A stretch of DNA of 46,848 bases from Paulinella micropora (lineage: Eukaryota; Cercozoa; Imbricatea; Euglyphida): positions 124,840 through 171,687 of the forward strand of contig BJOX01000222.1 of assembly GCA_009731375.1 (NCBI GenBank), in the 5' to 3' direction. Below are positions 15,948 through 25,049 of the stretch, one piece after another (position 1 is the stretch's first letter; every line of letters begins with the position of its first letter). Both the position numbers and the translations under genes were made by a program. The notes under the pieces were generated by a model that worked only from the letters and a program-made list of their open reading frames with translations, searched no databases and was not told the origin of the DNA.

Positions 15948-17203
15948 TCAATGATCTTCTAAGAAATTAACTATAACACTCACATTGCTTCCATTATTAA
16001 CAGTCGCAACGGACTTTTGTAAAAATGTTAGATTTTCTCCAGGAGCGAGTTGTATGTCGTAAGTTCGCAGGTCAATAAGTTGGCTAGAAGTAGCATTAAC
16101 AAAAAGTTTAAGAATGACGTCCGTTATAGTGGCAGCACCGAGGGCAGTCGCAGCGATGTCCTTTGATGCGATTGAAGTTTTAGAATCAATATCAGCAAAG
16201 TTCTCACCCGTAAGTGCTCCAGTCGTTTTCACAATTCTCACTATGTTAACCTTGCTGTCTTCGTTTGATATGCTCACGAGGGTTGGGTAAACGATTGAAT
16301 AATTGGTCGCACCAGCATAAAAAAGTGATTTATTTTTATGCTGAGAATTGGGCTTTCGGTGGTGCTCGCTGGCTCACTTCCTTCCGCCTCGTTATCAATG
16401 ATATGCTTGTATTAATAGTGTTAGGTCCCTCAATAAATATACTACAACTCGCCGTTTTCAAAATTTGTATTCCATTTAATTGATTGACATTGTAGATACG
16501 TGCTACAAATGGTAGAGTTGTATTCCGCAGACTGACACCTGTGTTGGCATTCGCATACTTAATCATATGGACAAGCTGGAATTCGCCCGTTGTTGGATTC
16601 TCAATTGAAAACTTAATAGCACAAAGCCTAAATACCGGAATTGAATTTGAAACACATTTCCATTCGACCATACCATGTAGGCATATCTCCTGTTCCATTA
16701 CACGGGTCATTCCAGACCGCTTGTTGAACTAAGGTAGGAGTTCCTCCCTACAATGTAGAATATTCATACCAGCATCTTTGCTTTTATAAAAATAGAAACC
16801 ATTTTGTAATGCGGTATCTCCAATTCCAATAACAGAGGCATAATCTTTTGTTTCGTCTGTCGTCCATAAGGCAGTGAAGCGACACAGGACCCCCATACCC
16901 GTTCTATATATATATTTTTTTTTTGCTTTCCATAATGGCATTGGCGGTAGCTTTTGCTTCTGTTTTAAGTTCAGCCATATTCGCATTAAATGCTACTTTG
17001 GCATCAGTTTGAGTTAATGCCCATATCCGTGTATTGACTGTGCAGGGAAAGATTTCCTGTAATACTGGCGTTAATGAACTGGTTAGGGATTCACCAAAGG
17101 CGGTTTTCATATTATTTGTTTCAATGTGTCCGTCATACCCGACTTTGAAATTTACGAAGTCTCCGCCAGGATTTTGTGCTATCAAATTTCTCTGGTGAGA
17201 CAT
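15948..17203 (-). pseudogene. Probable virion structural protein, copy B, multiply frameshifted
   Basis: Homologue of the 413-aa protein of copy A, from MSHQRNLIAQNPGGDF (17203) to the C-terminus SVIVNFLEDH (15948). The reading passes through at least four frame segments (17203-16904, 16986-16729, 16710-16336, 16277-15948). One shift lies at a long T run near 16915-16925 and could be an assembly error; others lie near 16720-16735 and 16280-16335. It follows the copy B capsid gene, as in copy A. Confidence 0.85.
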
Positions 17204-17217
17204 TCCTATATTGTATT

Positions 17218-17227
17218 NNNNNNNNNN
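17218..17227. other. 10-N assembly gap
   Basis: Ten N bases just upstream of the broken structural gene; true length unknown. To its right AACTTCCTACAACCTCAAAAAACTTT resembles sequences before the ATPase (about 22697-22735) and after the fibre/before the membrane gene (about 23767-23800). Confidence 0.95.
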
Positions 17228-17327
17228 AACTTCCTACAACCTCAAAAAACTTTTTTTAAGAGTGCCGAGATGTATATATTCTATAAAAAAATAAATCTAA
17301 ATTGTTAATTAATTTTTGAGTTTGTAA

Positions 17328-18836
17328 TTACGACATCAAAATTTCAATTCCCTTCACAAGCACACTTCGTTGAAGAATGGCATAAGTGTAATGGTTTTGG
17401 ATAGCATTGGGAGTAGTCGCAACAAATTCATATCGTCTTTCAGTGTCAAGGCTTAGACCGCTCACCTCATAGCCGTCAGTATCCTTATCCCACAGTGGGC
17501 GATTGTTATCAAAGGTATCAACATGGAACCAGTTGTAATGATACACATTTGAATTCAAAATAGCACTACCCTTCAGCTTATCCTTAAGAAGCATATAGTC
17601 TTCGTTTTCTAATGTTTTAACATCAAACTGCTGGAGACGAGTTCCGTCAAGAGTGGTGTAATACGTCTTAACCTTCTTTGCGGCAGTATTTGGAGCGGCG
17701 GCCCCATCAGTTCTGTTGTCGTTATCATAAGATGTATTTTTGTTTTCAGTGCTATTGAAGACTGATGTGTAGATACGACGAATTCTTTCACCCTGCGAGC
17801 GGTTCATCTTAACGACAAAGTTTTGGTTTTCTCCATTAAGTGCCTGCTTCCAAGCAATGGGATACTCAATTTTGAATGGGAAGCCCTCACCCGCAATCTT
17901 TTGTTGGACGCCCACAATAACATTCGGGTCGGTCTCAACAGCAAGGAACAAATTCAAGCCGGAAATAGTAGCATTTGTAGCAGTAAGTGCCGCACCAGTA
18001 GAAATACTGCTAGCATCAGTGCCGTAGAATGAAGTTCGTGGAGTTTCAGCCCACACAATCCGCATATCCAAAATTTCATTAAATCCGATAGTCTTGTCGA
18101 GTTCAAAAATCGTTCCAAACAACATACCCAAAGGAAGTTTAACACTGATAACTGGGTCGGCAGCATTATCAGTTCCACCTTCAAAATACTTAGCCTCATC
18201 ATAATCGACATTGACAAGGCTATAGGTTCCAGCAGTGTTATCAGCGAGAGCGGTGTCATTGTGGCGACGAGCATTCACACTCGGCACTTTATAATATCCT
18301 TGAACTGCTGCTTTTACATCGGCAGTATTGGCCGCATCATCGATTGCTTTTCTTTCTGCTCTTCTTCCTACAACAATCTTTCCAGCATTACACTTTTGAA
18401 GCATGGCACCAGAGCCAGTCTTACCTTCAACAGCGGTATTATAGTCGCCGTGGTTCTCAAGTGCCTTAAATTTTTCATAACTAATCTCAGGCTTCCACAC
18501 TATCTTAGTATAGTTGCCTACGTGTTGAAGATTACACAAATACTGCCCGCTTCGGCTTCGCAGTTCAATAGTTTTAATCATAGACAGACAATCCATATAG
18601 ATACGATTGTAGCGACCCGCATTACCTGGAGCGGTCGGAGTGTAAGTAAATTTCAACACAGACCTCGCCAAGTTCAAAGGGCGGGTAGGAATTTCAAATG
18701 TGCTTTCAATACCGCCTGCGGTGGTAAGTGTGATATCAGCAGCACCTTCACGGCTAGTAAGCTTATTCAACTCATACTTGCCTGTGAGCAGTTCCTTAGC
18801 CTGATGGACTAGTTCTCCTCCGTATTGGACTGGCAT
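17328..18836 (-). CDS. Major capsid protein, double jelly-roll, copy B
   Basis: Intact 502-aa capsid protein, close homologue of copy A with the same termini (MPVQYGGELVHQAKELLTGK ... LVKGIEILMS) and small insertions (for example GDYNTAVEGKTGSG near residue 125 and GAAAPNTAAKK near residue 385). The ATG at 18836 matches the A start. It sits between the minor capsid gene and the frameshifted structural gene. The upstream spacer contains a 10-N gap. Confidence 0.93.
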   Translation of the reverse strand: MPVQYGGELVHQAKELLTGKYELNKLTSREGAADITLTTAGGIESTFEIPTRPLNLARSVLKFTYTPTAPGNAGRYNRIYMDCLSMIKTIELRSRSGQYLCNLQHVGNYTKIVWKPEISYEKFKALENHGDYNTAVEGKTGSGAMLQKCNAGKIVVGRRAERKAIDDAANTADVKAAVQGYYKVPSVNARRHNDTALADNTAGTYSLVNVDYDEAKYFEGGTDNAADPVISVKLPLGMLFGTIFELDKTIGFNEILDMRIVWAETPRTSFYGTDASSISTGAALTATNATISGLNLFLAVETDPNVIVGVQQKIAGEGFPFKIEYPIAWKQALNGENQNFVVKMNRSQGERIRRIYTSVFNSTENKNTSYDNDNRTDGAAAPNTAAKKVKTYYTTLDGTRLQQFDVKTLENEDYMLLKDKLKGSAILNSNVYHYNWFHVDTFDNNRPLWDKDTDGYEVSGLSLDTERRYEFVATTPNAIQNHYTYAILQRSVLVKGIEILMS

Positions 18837-18854
18837 TTTTCTTTTTTCAGTTTT

Positions 18855-18864
18855 NNNNNNNNNN
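18855..18864. other. 10-N assembly gap in capsid promoter region
   Basis: Ten N bases flanked on both sides by CTTTTTTCAGTTT-like sequence, suggesting a collapsed short duplication at the join. Confidence 0.9.
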
Positions 18865-18959
18865 GTGCTTTTTTTCAGTTTGTAGTTTGTAAATTGACGA
18901 CACTATATCTTATAGATAAAAAAAATAAATAATTATAAAATTACCGAGATTTCAACAAA

Positions 18960-19757
18960 TTAAAAAAATGAATTAAATAAATCAAAATAATTCGTCTCGC
19001 GATAAATCAATAATGTCATTACAATGCCGAGGCCGTTGAGGTTAATTGGTTGGTCGTTTTCGTCAGTTAAGTAAAACCTAAATACATTGTTGGAATTGGC
19101 GGACAGTCTTTTGCCATACTCCGACCCGCTTCCGTCGTAGATAACAGAGCCGAACGGTATTTCATTCGCCGTGTATATCTCTTGGAGCACATGGTTATCA
19201 CCTTCGCCTACTAAATCCGACTGTAGATACAATGTTTTTTCACCCGTCAATATTATGACATTTGACGACCTTAAGTTATTATTGACAAAAAGGTAAGTAG
19301 AAGACCGCTCAAACCCCATAATTTCGTGGATGCGAGTTTCATCATCAAATACAAACCGCGGTTGAATGTTAATGGGATTGTTTGCCACGGTAAATAATAA
19401 CTTGCCGTCTTCTGGGTCGGTGTTTGTGTTGTTGCTTGTTATTGTGTATGTGTAGTCGTTGGGGCTTTCTGCGGTTAGCACCTCGGCTAGCTTATTTTTT
19501 AAGTTGTTCATCGTGTAGTTGCCCTCGGGTATCGTAATAAGCGCCTCGTTGCCATTCTCACTCAGAATAAAAGTATTGTATGGACTTGCCACAGAGTAAT
19601 ACGACTTCGGCACATAGATATGTAAAATTTTACAGTGTGTCGGCTTGTCTAGCGATTTCATTTCAATGGAGTGAGTGAAATCACTGTCCGTGCCGTTTAT
19701 CCTATTTTTGCTGTTGACATAGTAAATGTTAGAGCTCCTGCCTCCCCTATACTCCAT
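18960..19757 (-). CDS. Minor capsid (penton-like) protein, copy B
   Basis: 265-aa homologue of the copy A minor capsid protein; start ATG 19757 (MEYRGGRSSNIYYVNSKNRI). All conserved blocks are present (DSDFTH, PKSYYSVASPYNTF, ITIPEGNYT). The stop at 18960 falls at NSFF, and the missing tail (like NLLKAR in A) is readable in another frame just beyond, because a T run carries one extra base (about 18962-18970). Either the last six residues are lost or this is a homopolymer error. Gly-Gly at residues 5-6 parallels copy A. Confidence 0.87.
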   Translation of the reverse strand: MEYRGGRSSNIYYVNSKNRINGTDSDFTHSIEMKSLDKPTHCKILHIYVPKSYYSVASPYNTFILSENGNEALITIPEGNYTMNNLKNKLAEVLTAESPNDYTYTITSNNTNTDPEDGKLLFTVANNPINIQPRFVFDDETRIHEIMGFERSSTYLFVNNNLRSSNVIILTGEKTLYLQSDLVGEGDNHVLQEIYTANEIPFGSVIYDGSGSEYGKRLSANSNNVFRFYLTDENDQPINLNGLGIVMTLLIYRETNYFDLFNSFF

Positions 19758-19799
19758 CGCACCTATATAATGAAAAAATATATTTTTTGTTTTAATTGT

Positions 19800-20627
19800 C
19801 TATATGTATGTGTCAAAGCCGTAGCCGTTCTGCGATTTCAATTCCTCCGCCTCCTTCTCTTTCAAATCAGTCCATCCGCTGGCAAATTTAAAACGGGTTC
19901 CTTTCGCCCGCTCTAAAAGAAATCGCATGGAGTGCCATCCGCATGTATCACTCGTATCGCTTTGTTGTTTTACTTGATTAACCTTCATTAATAAATAACT
20001 ATCAGGACGGCTTTTATCTAACAGCTGTTTCATTTGATGTTGGAAAAGTTCAGTCGGCTCATATTTTGCTAGAGGGTCATAAACTTCAACAGCCCTGTCT
20101 CCATTCAAAGAAATCCAAACTGCTATCCAGTGTGAGCCTCCTTGATTATGGCGGTCTAAGTTCATTATGAAACCGTATCGCTTTCTGCTTCCTGGGTTCA
20201 AAGCGTTGAGCTGGTCGCTGGGAACTGTGCCGAGAAACCACTTATGTTTTTTCATAATCTCATTTATTTCGTGCGTCATTAAACCGTCAACCCCGGGGGT
20301 GCGGGGGCCTGCCCCTGCTGTTCCATCTTGCGGAGTGTCGTTTTCTAAGGGTGGCGGTTGTGTATCGGGTGCTTTTTGTTGTTCGGGTGCTTGTTGTTGT
20401 TCGGGTGCTTGTTGTTGGTATGGTGGTGGTGCTTGTCCCTGTGTCAATTCAAATATTAGCTGTTTAGCCTCGGGTGAATTAGGGGTCTTCTCATCGGGGG
20501 GTGCGGGGGCTTGCCCCTGCGGATGTTTTGTCTGCGGCGTTTTCTTTTCTTTTAGAAGTTTATCTAGTGTGTCCCATCCATCCTCAGGAGAAGTTATTTT
20601 TCTGTAAATTTTTGGGTGTACAACCAT
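19800..20627 (-). CDS. Adenain-like maturation cysteine protease, copy B (intact)
   Basis: 275-aa protein and the only undamaged protease in the window. Residues 1-115 form a low-complexity Pro/Gln linker with tandem QQQAPE units; the catalytic domain follows. Visible active-site elements: His166 (GGSHWIAVW), Asp184 (VEVYDP), Gln near 221-222 and Cys229 (DTSDTCGWHS), consistent with the adenain/Ulp1 His-Asp-Cys arrangement. The N-terminus (MVVHPKIYRK) differs from copies A and D. The start overlaps the end of the coiled-coil gene by 44 bp in another frame. Two palindromic G-rich repeats (20301-20318 and 20503-20520) lie within the linker. Confidence 0.9.
   Translation of the reverse strand: MVVHPKIYRKITSPEDGWDTLDKLLKEKKTPQTKHPQGQAPAPPDEKTPNSPEAKQLIFELTQGQAPPPYQQQAPEQQQAPEQQKAPDTQPPPLENDTPQDGTAGAGPRTPGVDGLMTHEINEIMKKHKWFLGTVPSDQLNALNPGSRKRYGFIMNLDRHNQGGSHWIAVWISLNGDRAVEVYDPLAKYEPTELFQHQMKQLLDKSRPDSYLLMKVNQVKQQSDTSDTCGWHSMRFLLERAKGTRFKFASGWTDLKEKEAEELKSQNGYGFDTYI
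20301..20318. repeat. Palindromic G-rich repeat, unit 1 (in protease gene)
   Basis: Core GCGGGGGCCTGCCCCTGC preceded by CCCCGGGGGT, a short stem with a small loop, located in frame in the protease linker. Member of a family with 20503-20520, 22783-22804 and 23808-23825. Confidence 0.6.
20503..20520. repeat. Palindromic G-rich repeat, unit 2 (in protease gene)
   Basis: Core GCGGGGGCTTGCCCCTGC with a CTTG loop, preceded by TCGGGGGGT; nearly identical to unit 1, and read in the protein as part of PQGQAPAPPDEKTP. A half unit (GGGGGTGCGGGGGCTT, 22229-22244) occurs in the ATPase gene and encodes APAPP. Confidence 0.65.
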
Positions 20628-21462
20628 TGTTCAATGTCTCTGAATAATTTTTCTTTTTGCCTTTTGGTTTTACAATTTTAATATCGATGCCTGCTTTTAT
20701 GAGGCTATTTACTACGGCGTTATGTTTAGGTTTTCCAGTATTTTTTCGTTGTAATCTCATACCCTCTGTAAACATAGCGTCAATGATTCTTTTTCTCTTT
20801 TCGTCTTTCAAATCTTTTGCTTGCTTATTTACTTCATCAGTTATATCAGTTATTCCGCTTGGAGATGATTTTGGAGCTTGTTTTTTTGGCGTTTTTTCTT
20901 CTACAGGTGCTGTTAATAGTCCTTGCTTAGTTCTCCGTTCTGTTAGTAATTCCTTAATAAGTTGTTGCTCTTTCCTGAGTTCACGGTTCTTTTCTTCCTG
21001 TCTTTCCTTAGCCTCCGCCAGTTCTCTTTTATGTTCCCTGTCCAACACCTCTTTTCTTTCCTTAGCATCGGCTATGTCTTTTCTTTCCTGCCTTTTCTTC
21101 TCCGCTTCTGCTTCTTCTCGTGCTGACTTTTCCTTTTTATCAATAGCCTCAATACCTTCATACTTTTCTTGTTTAAGTTTGTCTAAGTGGTCTTGAATTG
21201 CGGTTCTCGTGTTCTGTTCAATCTCCGACAGGCTTTGAACTTTTCGTAAGTCCTCCTTCTTTGTCTTAGCCCTCTTCGACCTGCCTAAATATTTCATAAG
21301 TAGCTTAACAATTTGAAGCGTTGATAAGTCATTCGTTTTCTTTCCAAAGTTTAGATATGCTCGTTTGCCTTTTACTTTGATATATGGCCGACCATCCTTC
21401 GTTCTGTATATCCTCGGCGGTCGTTGTTTAAGTTTCTTTCGTCCTCCTGTTTTGGTTTTCAT
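20584..21462 (-). CDS. Lysine/glutamate-rich coiled-coil protein, copy B
   Basis: 292-aa homologue of the protein at 13441-14292. Basic N-terminal module (RPPRIYRTKDGRPYIKVKGK ... NFGKKTNDLSTLQIVKLLMKYL, about 14-60), then a long charged helix (about 70-180, repeats of KERQE and LDREHKREL) and a Lys-rich C-terminus. The C-terminal third is unlike copy D. Gene order ATPase - small basic - this - protease is the same in D. Composition suggests a scaffold or DNA-associated core component; no enzyme motif. The last 44 bp overlap the protease start. Confidence 0.7.
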   Translation of the reverse strand: MKTKTGGRKKLKQRPPRIYRTKDGRPYIKVKGKRAYLNFGKKTNDLSTLQIVKLLMKYLGRSKRAKTKKEDLRKVQSLSEIEQNTRTAIQDHLDKLKQEKYEGIEAIDKKEKSAREEAEAEKKRQERKDIADAKERKEVLDREHKRELAEAKERQEEKNRELRKEQQLIKELLTERRTKQGLLTAPVEEKTPKKQAPKSSPSGITDITDEVNKQAKDLKDEKRKRIIDAMFTEGMRLQRKNTGKPKHNAVVNSLIKAGIDIKIVKPKGKKKNYSETLNNGCTPKNLQKNNFS

Positions 21463-21498
21463 ATATATATTAATGTAAAAAAATAGTAAAAGTTTAGT

Positions 21499-21828
21499 TT
21501 AATATTTTAAAATTTTAAGTGCTCCACGGCCTCGTTGCTTGCCGTATCCCATATCGCTCGCAACCTTTTGAACTTTGCCAGCATAAGGAACGCCAACTCT
21601 ATCCAAAGCTCCAGCGAAGCGAGAGATTGTTTTGTCCTTTTTCAAATAGTTATTAATATTCCTAAATGTATTGCCAACCTTTTCCCAATTTATTTTACCA
21701 CCCTTTTGACCACAACCCTTTTGTTTCTTACGGCCAGTTTTCTTTTTTCCGCCCGCCATTGTGTTTGAGTTTCTTGTTATTTTTCCGACTGTTGGAATGA
21801 CTTCAACCCTTGTTGTTTTCACGACCAT
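21499..21828 (-). CDS. Small basic virion-type protein, copy B
   Basis: 109-aa Gly/Lys-rich protein homologous to 14455-14781. Contains MAGGKKKTGRKK at about residue 24, GGKINWEKVG, a helical segment, VGVPYAGKV, and a C-terminal GYGKQRGRGALK. The MAGG sequence matches the (M/I/L)xGG-x preference of adenain-type proteases, so the first ~27 residues may be a propeptide. The N-terminus is conserved with copy D at protein level, which supports the ATG at 21828. Likely a core or minor virion protein encoded next to the ATPase. Confidence 0.65.
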   Translation of the reverse strand: MVVKTTRVEVIPTVGKITRNSNTMAGGKKKTGRKKQKGCGQKGGKINWEKVGNTFRNINNYLKKDKTISRFAGALDRVGVPYAGKVQKVASDMGYGKQRGRGALKILKY

Positions 21829-21861
21829 TATAATATATAGAAAAAAATAATTAATAATAAA

Positions 21862-22683
21862 TTACAAAAATCTTTTATTGAAATTTTGCCTTAGTTCGTC
21901 CGATACCGCATCAACATACAAAAAGTTAAACCGTTCCTGGGTTGCCTCGTGATATTTTTCAATGAAGTAGTCGAGGTCGTAGCCGAGGTCCAAATGCTTG
22001 TATACGAGTTCTATTTTATCAACACTCTGACCAGGAAAAATAAGGAGGTAGTCAAGCTGTTTAATCGCCTCAGGCCGTAAGTCGTTTAGATACTGCGAGC
22101 TCATAATCACTTTTGACTTATAGTGTCTATTTTTTTTCAACAGGTCGCTCACAGACTTATCCCTTAAACCTGAGCCGAGGTCATCTAACACGAACACGAC
22201 TTCTGGAGTTTGATACTTAGACTGTCTTGGGGGTGCGGGGGCTTCTGATTTCTTCTTTTCACCCTCTTTTCCAAAATATAAAAACTTCGGCTTCGGTTCC
22301 TCACGCTCATCCTGTACAACCTCGCCTTCATGCTCCTCGTCTGGCTTATTGAGCTTGTCTAACTCGTAATCAATCACGCTGTAGCCTTCCGTTTTCAAAC
22401 ATGTGTATATCGCCATCGGGTTTCTCTTCTTCTTGAAGTGCTTAACCATTTCTTTGTGTATGTGGTCCTTGTGTATCGTGCTGGCGACTATGACAATGCG
22501 GGTCTTTTTGTCGGTCGTTCGTTTCATGATTTCAAACAGTGCTGTCGTCTTGCCACTCTTCTTGCGAGCGAGAAGAAATATATTGGCATACGGTTCATCA
22601 AACAACTTATATCCTTTTGCCAACTTGTCTCCATCTCCGTTTTGCTTTACTGGTTTTACCTTTACATTATTGATTTTCTCCAT
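21862..22683 (-). CDS. A32/FtsK-like genome packaging ATPase, copy B
   Basis: 273-aa P-loop ATPase expected to pump viral DNA into the capsid. Walker A ARKKSGKTT at residues 39-47; Walker B VVFVLDD at 162-168; a downstream SSQYLNDLRPEA segment (195-206) like the sensor region of A32-type ATPases. A charged Glu/Lys/Pro insert (about 112-155) precedes Walker B and contains a half G-rich repeat. The start was set at ATG 22683 (MEKINNVKVK), since the frame upstream has no ATG. Size is typical for Polinton ATPases. The only full ATPase in the window. Confidence 0.92.
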   Translation of the reverse strand: MEKINNVKVKPVKQNGDGDKLAKGYKLFDEPYANIFLLARKKSGKTTALFEIMKRTTDKKTRIVIVASTIHKDHIHKEMVKHFKKKRNPMAIYTCLKTEGYSVIDYELDKLNKPDEEHEGEVVQDEREEPKPKFLYFGKEGEKKKSEAPAPPRQSKYQTPEVVFVLDDLGSGLRDKSVSDLLKKNRHYKSKVIMSSQYLNDLRPEAIKQLDYLLIFPGQSVDKIELVYKHLDLGYDLDYFIEKYHEATQERFNFLYVDAVSDELRQNFNKRFL

Positions 22684-22782
22684 TGTAAGAGCTTTTTCTT
22701 TCAAAAAACCTCCTACGACCTCAAAAAACTATATATAGAAAAATATATTTTTGATTTAATCGCTTACCACAACAGCGGGGTT

Positions 22783-22804
22783 GTAGGGGGGAGCAGGCCC
22801 CTAC
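22783..22804. terminator. GTAGGGG / CCCCTAC hairpin overlapping a stop codon
   Basis: Perfect 7-bp stem around GGAGCAGG, preceded by GCGGGGTT. It covers the TAG (22801-22803) of the 120-aa gene on the - strand, so it lies exactly at that gene's 3' end. Related palindromes are at 20301, 20503 and 23808. A transcript 3'-end role is inferred. Confidence 0.55.
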
Positions 22805-23163
22805 CCAAGAAATTCCAAACAAATAACAATTCTTCCAGCTAATGCGTCAGTCTCGATATTACCGCTGTCCGTTTTAAGCACTTTAAATGTGTAAACCCCG
22901 TCAGACCAACCTACTACTCCTAAGTTGTAGCCGAGATTTAAAATGTTTGCCGTGGTGCTGTCTGCGAATGTGCCAATAATCCCGATGCGGTCCATATAAA
23001 GGATTTTTGTTTTCGTCTCGGCTGAATTGTTCATGTAGTGGATAAACTTAACATTCATTCTGGTCGGTGTAAAGTTCATTTGAATGTTTTTGTCAAATGT
23101 CTTGCTATCGCCAACAAAATAATTACTCAGAAAAATAATCTTCTGGTATTTATAGTCCGTCAT
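22801..23163 (-). CDS. Unrecognised 120-aa beta-rich protein
   Basis: Intact frame starting MTDYKYQKIIFLSNYF and ending GRIVICLEFLG. No signal peptide, membrane segment or catalytic motif. Alternating hydrophobic residues suggest a small beta-structured protein. It sits upstream of the ATPase on the same strand in copy B; in copy D this stretch was deleted, so there is no second copy for comparison. Probably a minor virion component by context only. Confidence 0.55.
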   Translation of the reverse strand: MTDYKYQKIIFLSNYFVGDSKTFDKNIQMNFTPTRMNVKFIHYMNNSAETKTKILYMDRIGIIGTFADSTTANILNLGYNLGVVGWSDGVYTFKVLKTDSGNIETDALAGRIVICLEFLG

Positions 23164-23221
23164 GATGCCCTCTATACTAATCTTTATAAACTTTTTATTA
23201 ATTAATATTTCCGCTCGGACC

Positions 23222-23395
23222 GCCTGCGACTTCTATTCGAGATACAGTGATAAAAATGAAAGTTGTCTTTATTGTATCCAAAAGGGATGTGTGTAAAAGC
23301 CGATGAGCGATTGGTGTGTTAGTTTTGATGAAGCTATTCCGCTAATCTGTGCGGGTGATAGCTCTTGGTATAAAATCTATTCGTTTGAGTGTTAA
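23222..23395 (+). pseudogene. Fragment of a Cys-rich small protein (second copy)
   Basis: Homologue of 15174-15413 on the + strand: CDFYSRYSDKNESCLYCIQKG, then TAA at 23294-23296, then CVSFDEAIPLICAGDSSW, ending TAA 23393-23395. Third-position differences from the other copy support an ancestral + strand gene. No start codon visible. It lies between the 120-aa gene and the membrane protein gene, in opposite orientation to both. Confidence 0.45.
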
Positions 23396-23407
23396 CAAAA
23401 ACCGGGT

Positions 23408-23749
23408 TCATTTCTTTGAACTAGATGGCGATGGAAGGCATATGCCGATGAGTAAGGTCAAAATTCCGACGTACGTGTTAGCAACCTCACACGGCAAGTT
23501 CTTTTCAGACAGCCTCACGATACAAAGGGTTATAATCGCGATAATGATACCCATTTGAAATAAGTATTTGATAAGTCTGCTGTCAGTTTTTCGCTTAGTC
23601 ATACAACAATCCCAGTTGTCCTCGTATTCGTGGTCTAATTGTTTTTCTTCCTGCTTAATTTGGACGTCTAGCACACGGTTCTTTAACTCGGGTGTCAGTT
23701 CTTCATCTACTTCTATGATTGGAGGTGGCGGATGTAATCTAGGGGGCAT
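23408..23749 (-). CDS. Small membrane protein
   Basis: 113-aa protein; start at ATG 23749 (MPPRLHPPPPIIEV), as the frame upstream lacks an ATG. A Pro-rich N-terminus is followed by a Glu/Asp/Lys-rich helical part, CCMTKRK, and two hydrophobic segments (about 64-81, FQMGIIIAIITLCIV; about 93-105, YVGILTLLIGICL) ending PSPSSSKK. Small two-span proteins of this design (ending in LTLLIG-x-PSP) recur in polinton-like viruses and virophages. Probably an envelope/inner-membrane or host-membrane protein; exact role unknown. Confidence 0.55.
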   Translation of the reverse strand: MPPRLHPPPPIIEVDEELTPELKNRVLDVQIKQEEKQLDHEYEDNWDCCMTKRKTDSRLIKYLFQMGIIIAIITLCIVRLSEKNLPCEVANTYVGILTLLIGICLPSPSSSKK

Positions 23750-23807
23750 TGGGTGTAAGTGCTTTTTTTCAAAAACCACTTACGATCTCAAAAACTATAT
23801 TGGGATT

Positions 23808-23825
23808 GTAAGGGCTTGTCCTTAC
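23808..23825. terminator. GTAAGG-GCTTGT-CCTTAC hairpin overlapping the fibre stop codon
   Basis: Perfect 6-bp palindrome that includes the TAA (23822-23824) of the fibre gene. It has the CTTG loop seen in other gene-end hairpins and is preceded by GGGATT, as 22783 is by GGGGTT. Proposed 3'-end signal. Confidence 0.55.
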
Positions 23826-25049
23826 GGGAACACGACTGCTCTGATTTCTGCTAGTTGGTTTGCTTGGTCTTGTAGTATATTAAGCAAAGTTTTATTTTCT
23901 TTTTCTAAATTAACTACCTGTGTGGATAATTGTTGAATGGCCTTAATTAATGGAGCGATAAACTCTGGATAAGCAATAGTATAACAATAATCGCCAGTAT
24001 CAACCATTTTGACATCTTGTGGTTTTATACATTCTCCTTTCAATTTACATTCTGCTCTTTGCTTTTCACAGGGAACTAAAACAGGATTTTTAGATAATCC
24101 CGCAAAGTCTGACATATTCAATTCTTGTAGTAGGTCATCTAATTCCTGTGCTATCATACCCATTCTAAGTGGTGTAGTGTTTTCAATCATACGAAAGCTG
24201 ACTGGATTTAACTTATTAATCAATTCTAAACCTGGACATTCTTTGATATCTGTTTTTAATCTTCTATCTGACGAAACATAAACATTTAGCGGGACGACTA
24301 ATTGTCCCATGTCTCCTCTTAATGACATTTTACAGGCATTTGACGCATTTTCCCATATAAAGCCATTAGTAGAACCATTAGGCACTCTAAATCTAATGGC
24401 GTGCGACGAAAAATCGCCAGTTATTGAAGCGGGGGCTACCCCTCCGTTTAGTGCTTTACCCGACCCAGAACTCGCCATATAAATTCCCCAGTTTGTATCG
24501 CCAGTGTCCCACATAAAAAGTCCATTATTGCTCCCACCATCTACTTGATTTTGTATAACCTACTTCCTCCATCTGGTACTAACATCGCACTAGCATAAAA
24601 ATTACTAGCAATTAATGACCCACTCCCTTTCGCATAAAAATATATATTTTGATTTCCATCGCTTCCGGCCGCATACATTGAATTATAACCAAATCCTACC
24701 CCCTGAGTGCCGTTGCTGTGCCTGAATTCAACGCCCGCAGAAGCCTGGCCGAGATTTGCGGAAACATATAAGCCCACTGGTGAAGCATGAGACCCGCTTC
24801 TCGCTTCCCCCCTTATGTCTACCGTGCTATTTACAACTGATATCCCCGCATTAGCCGTAATCAATCCGCTGGTCGTTAATGTGGTTCCTGACACTCCCGC
24901 ATCAGCCGTTATTAATCCGCTGGCCCTTAATGTGGTTCCCGATACACCCGCATTCGCCGTGATTAAACCGCTCGCCGTTATGGCTCCGCTTGCTGTTATG
25001 GCTCCGCTCGTTGTTAATGAGTATCCTGTGATATTTCTAACATTCGTTA

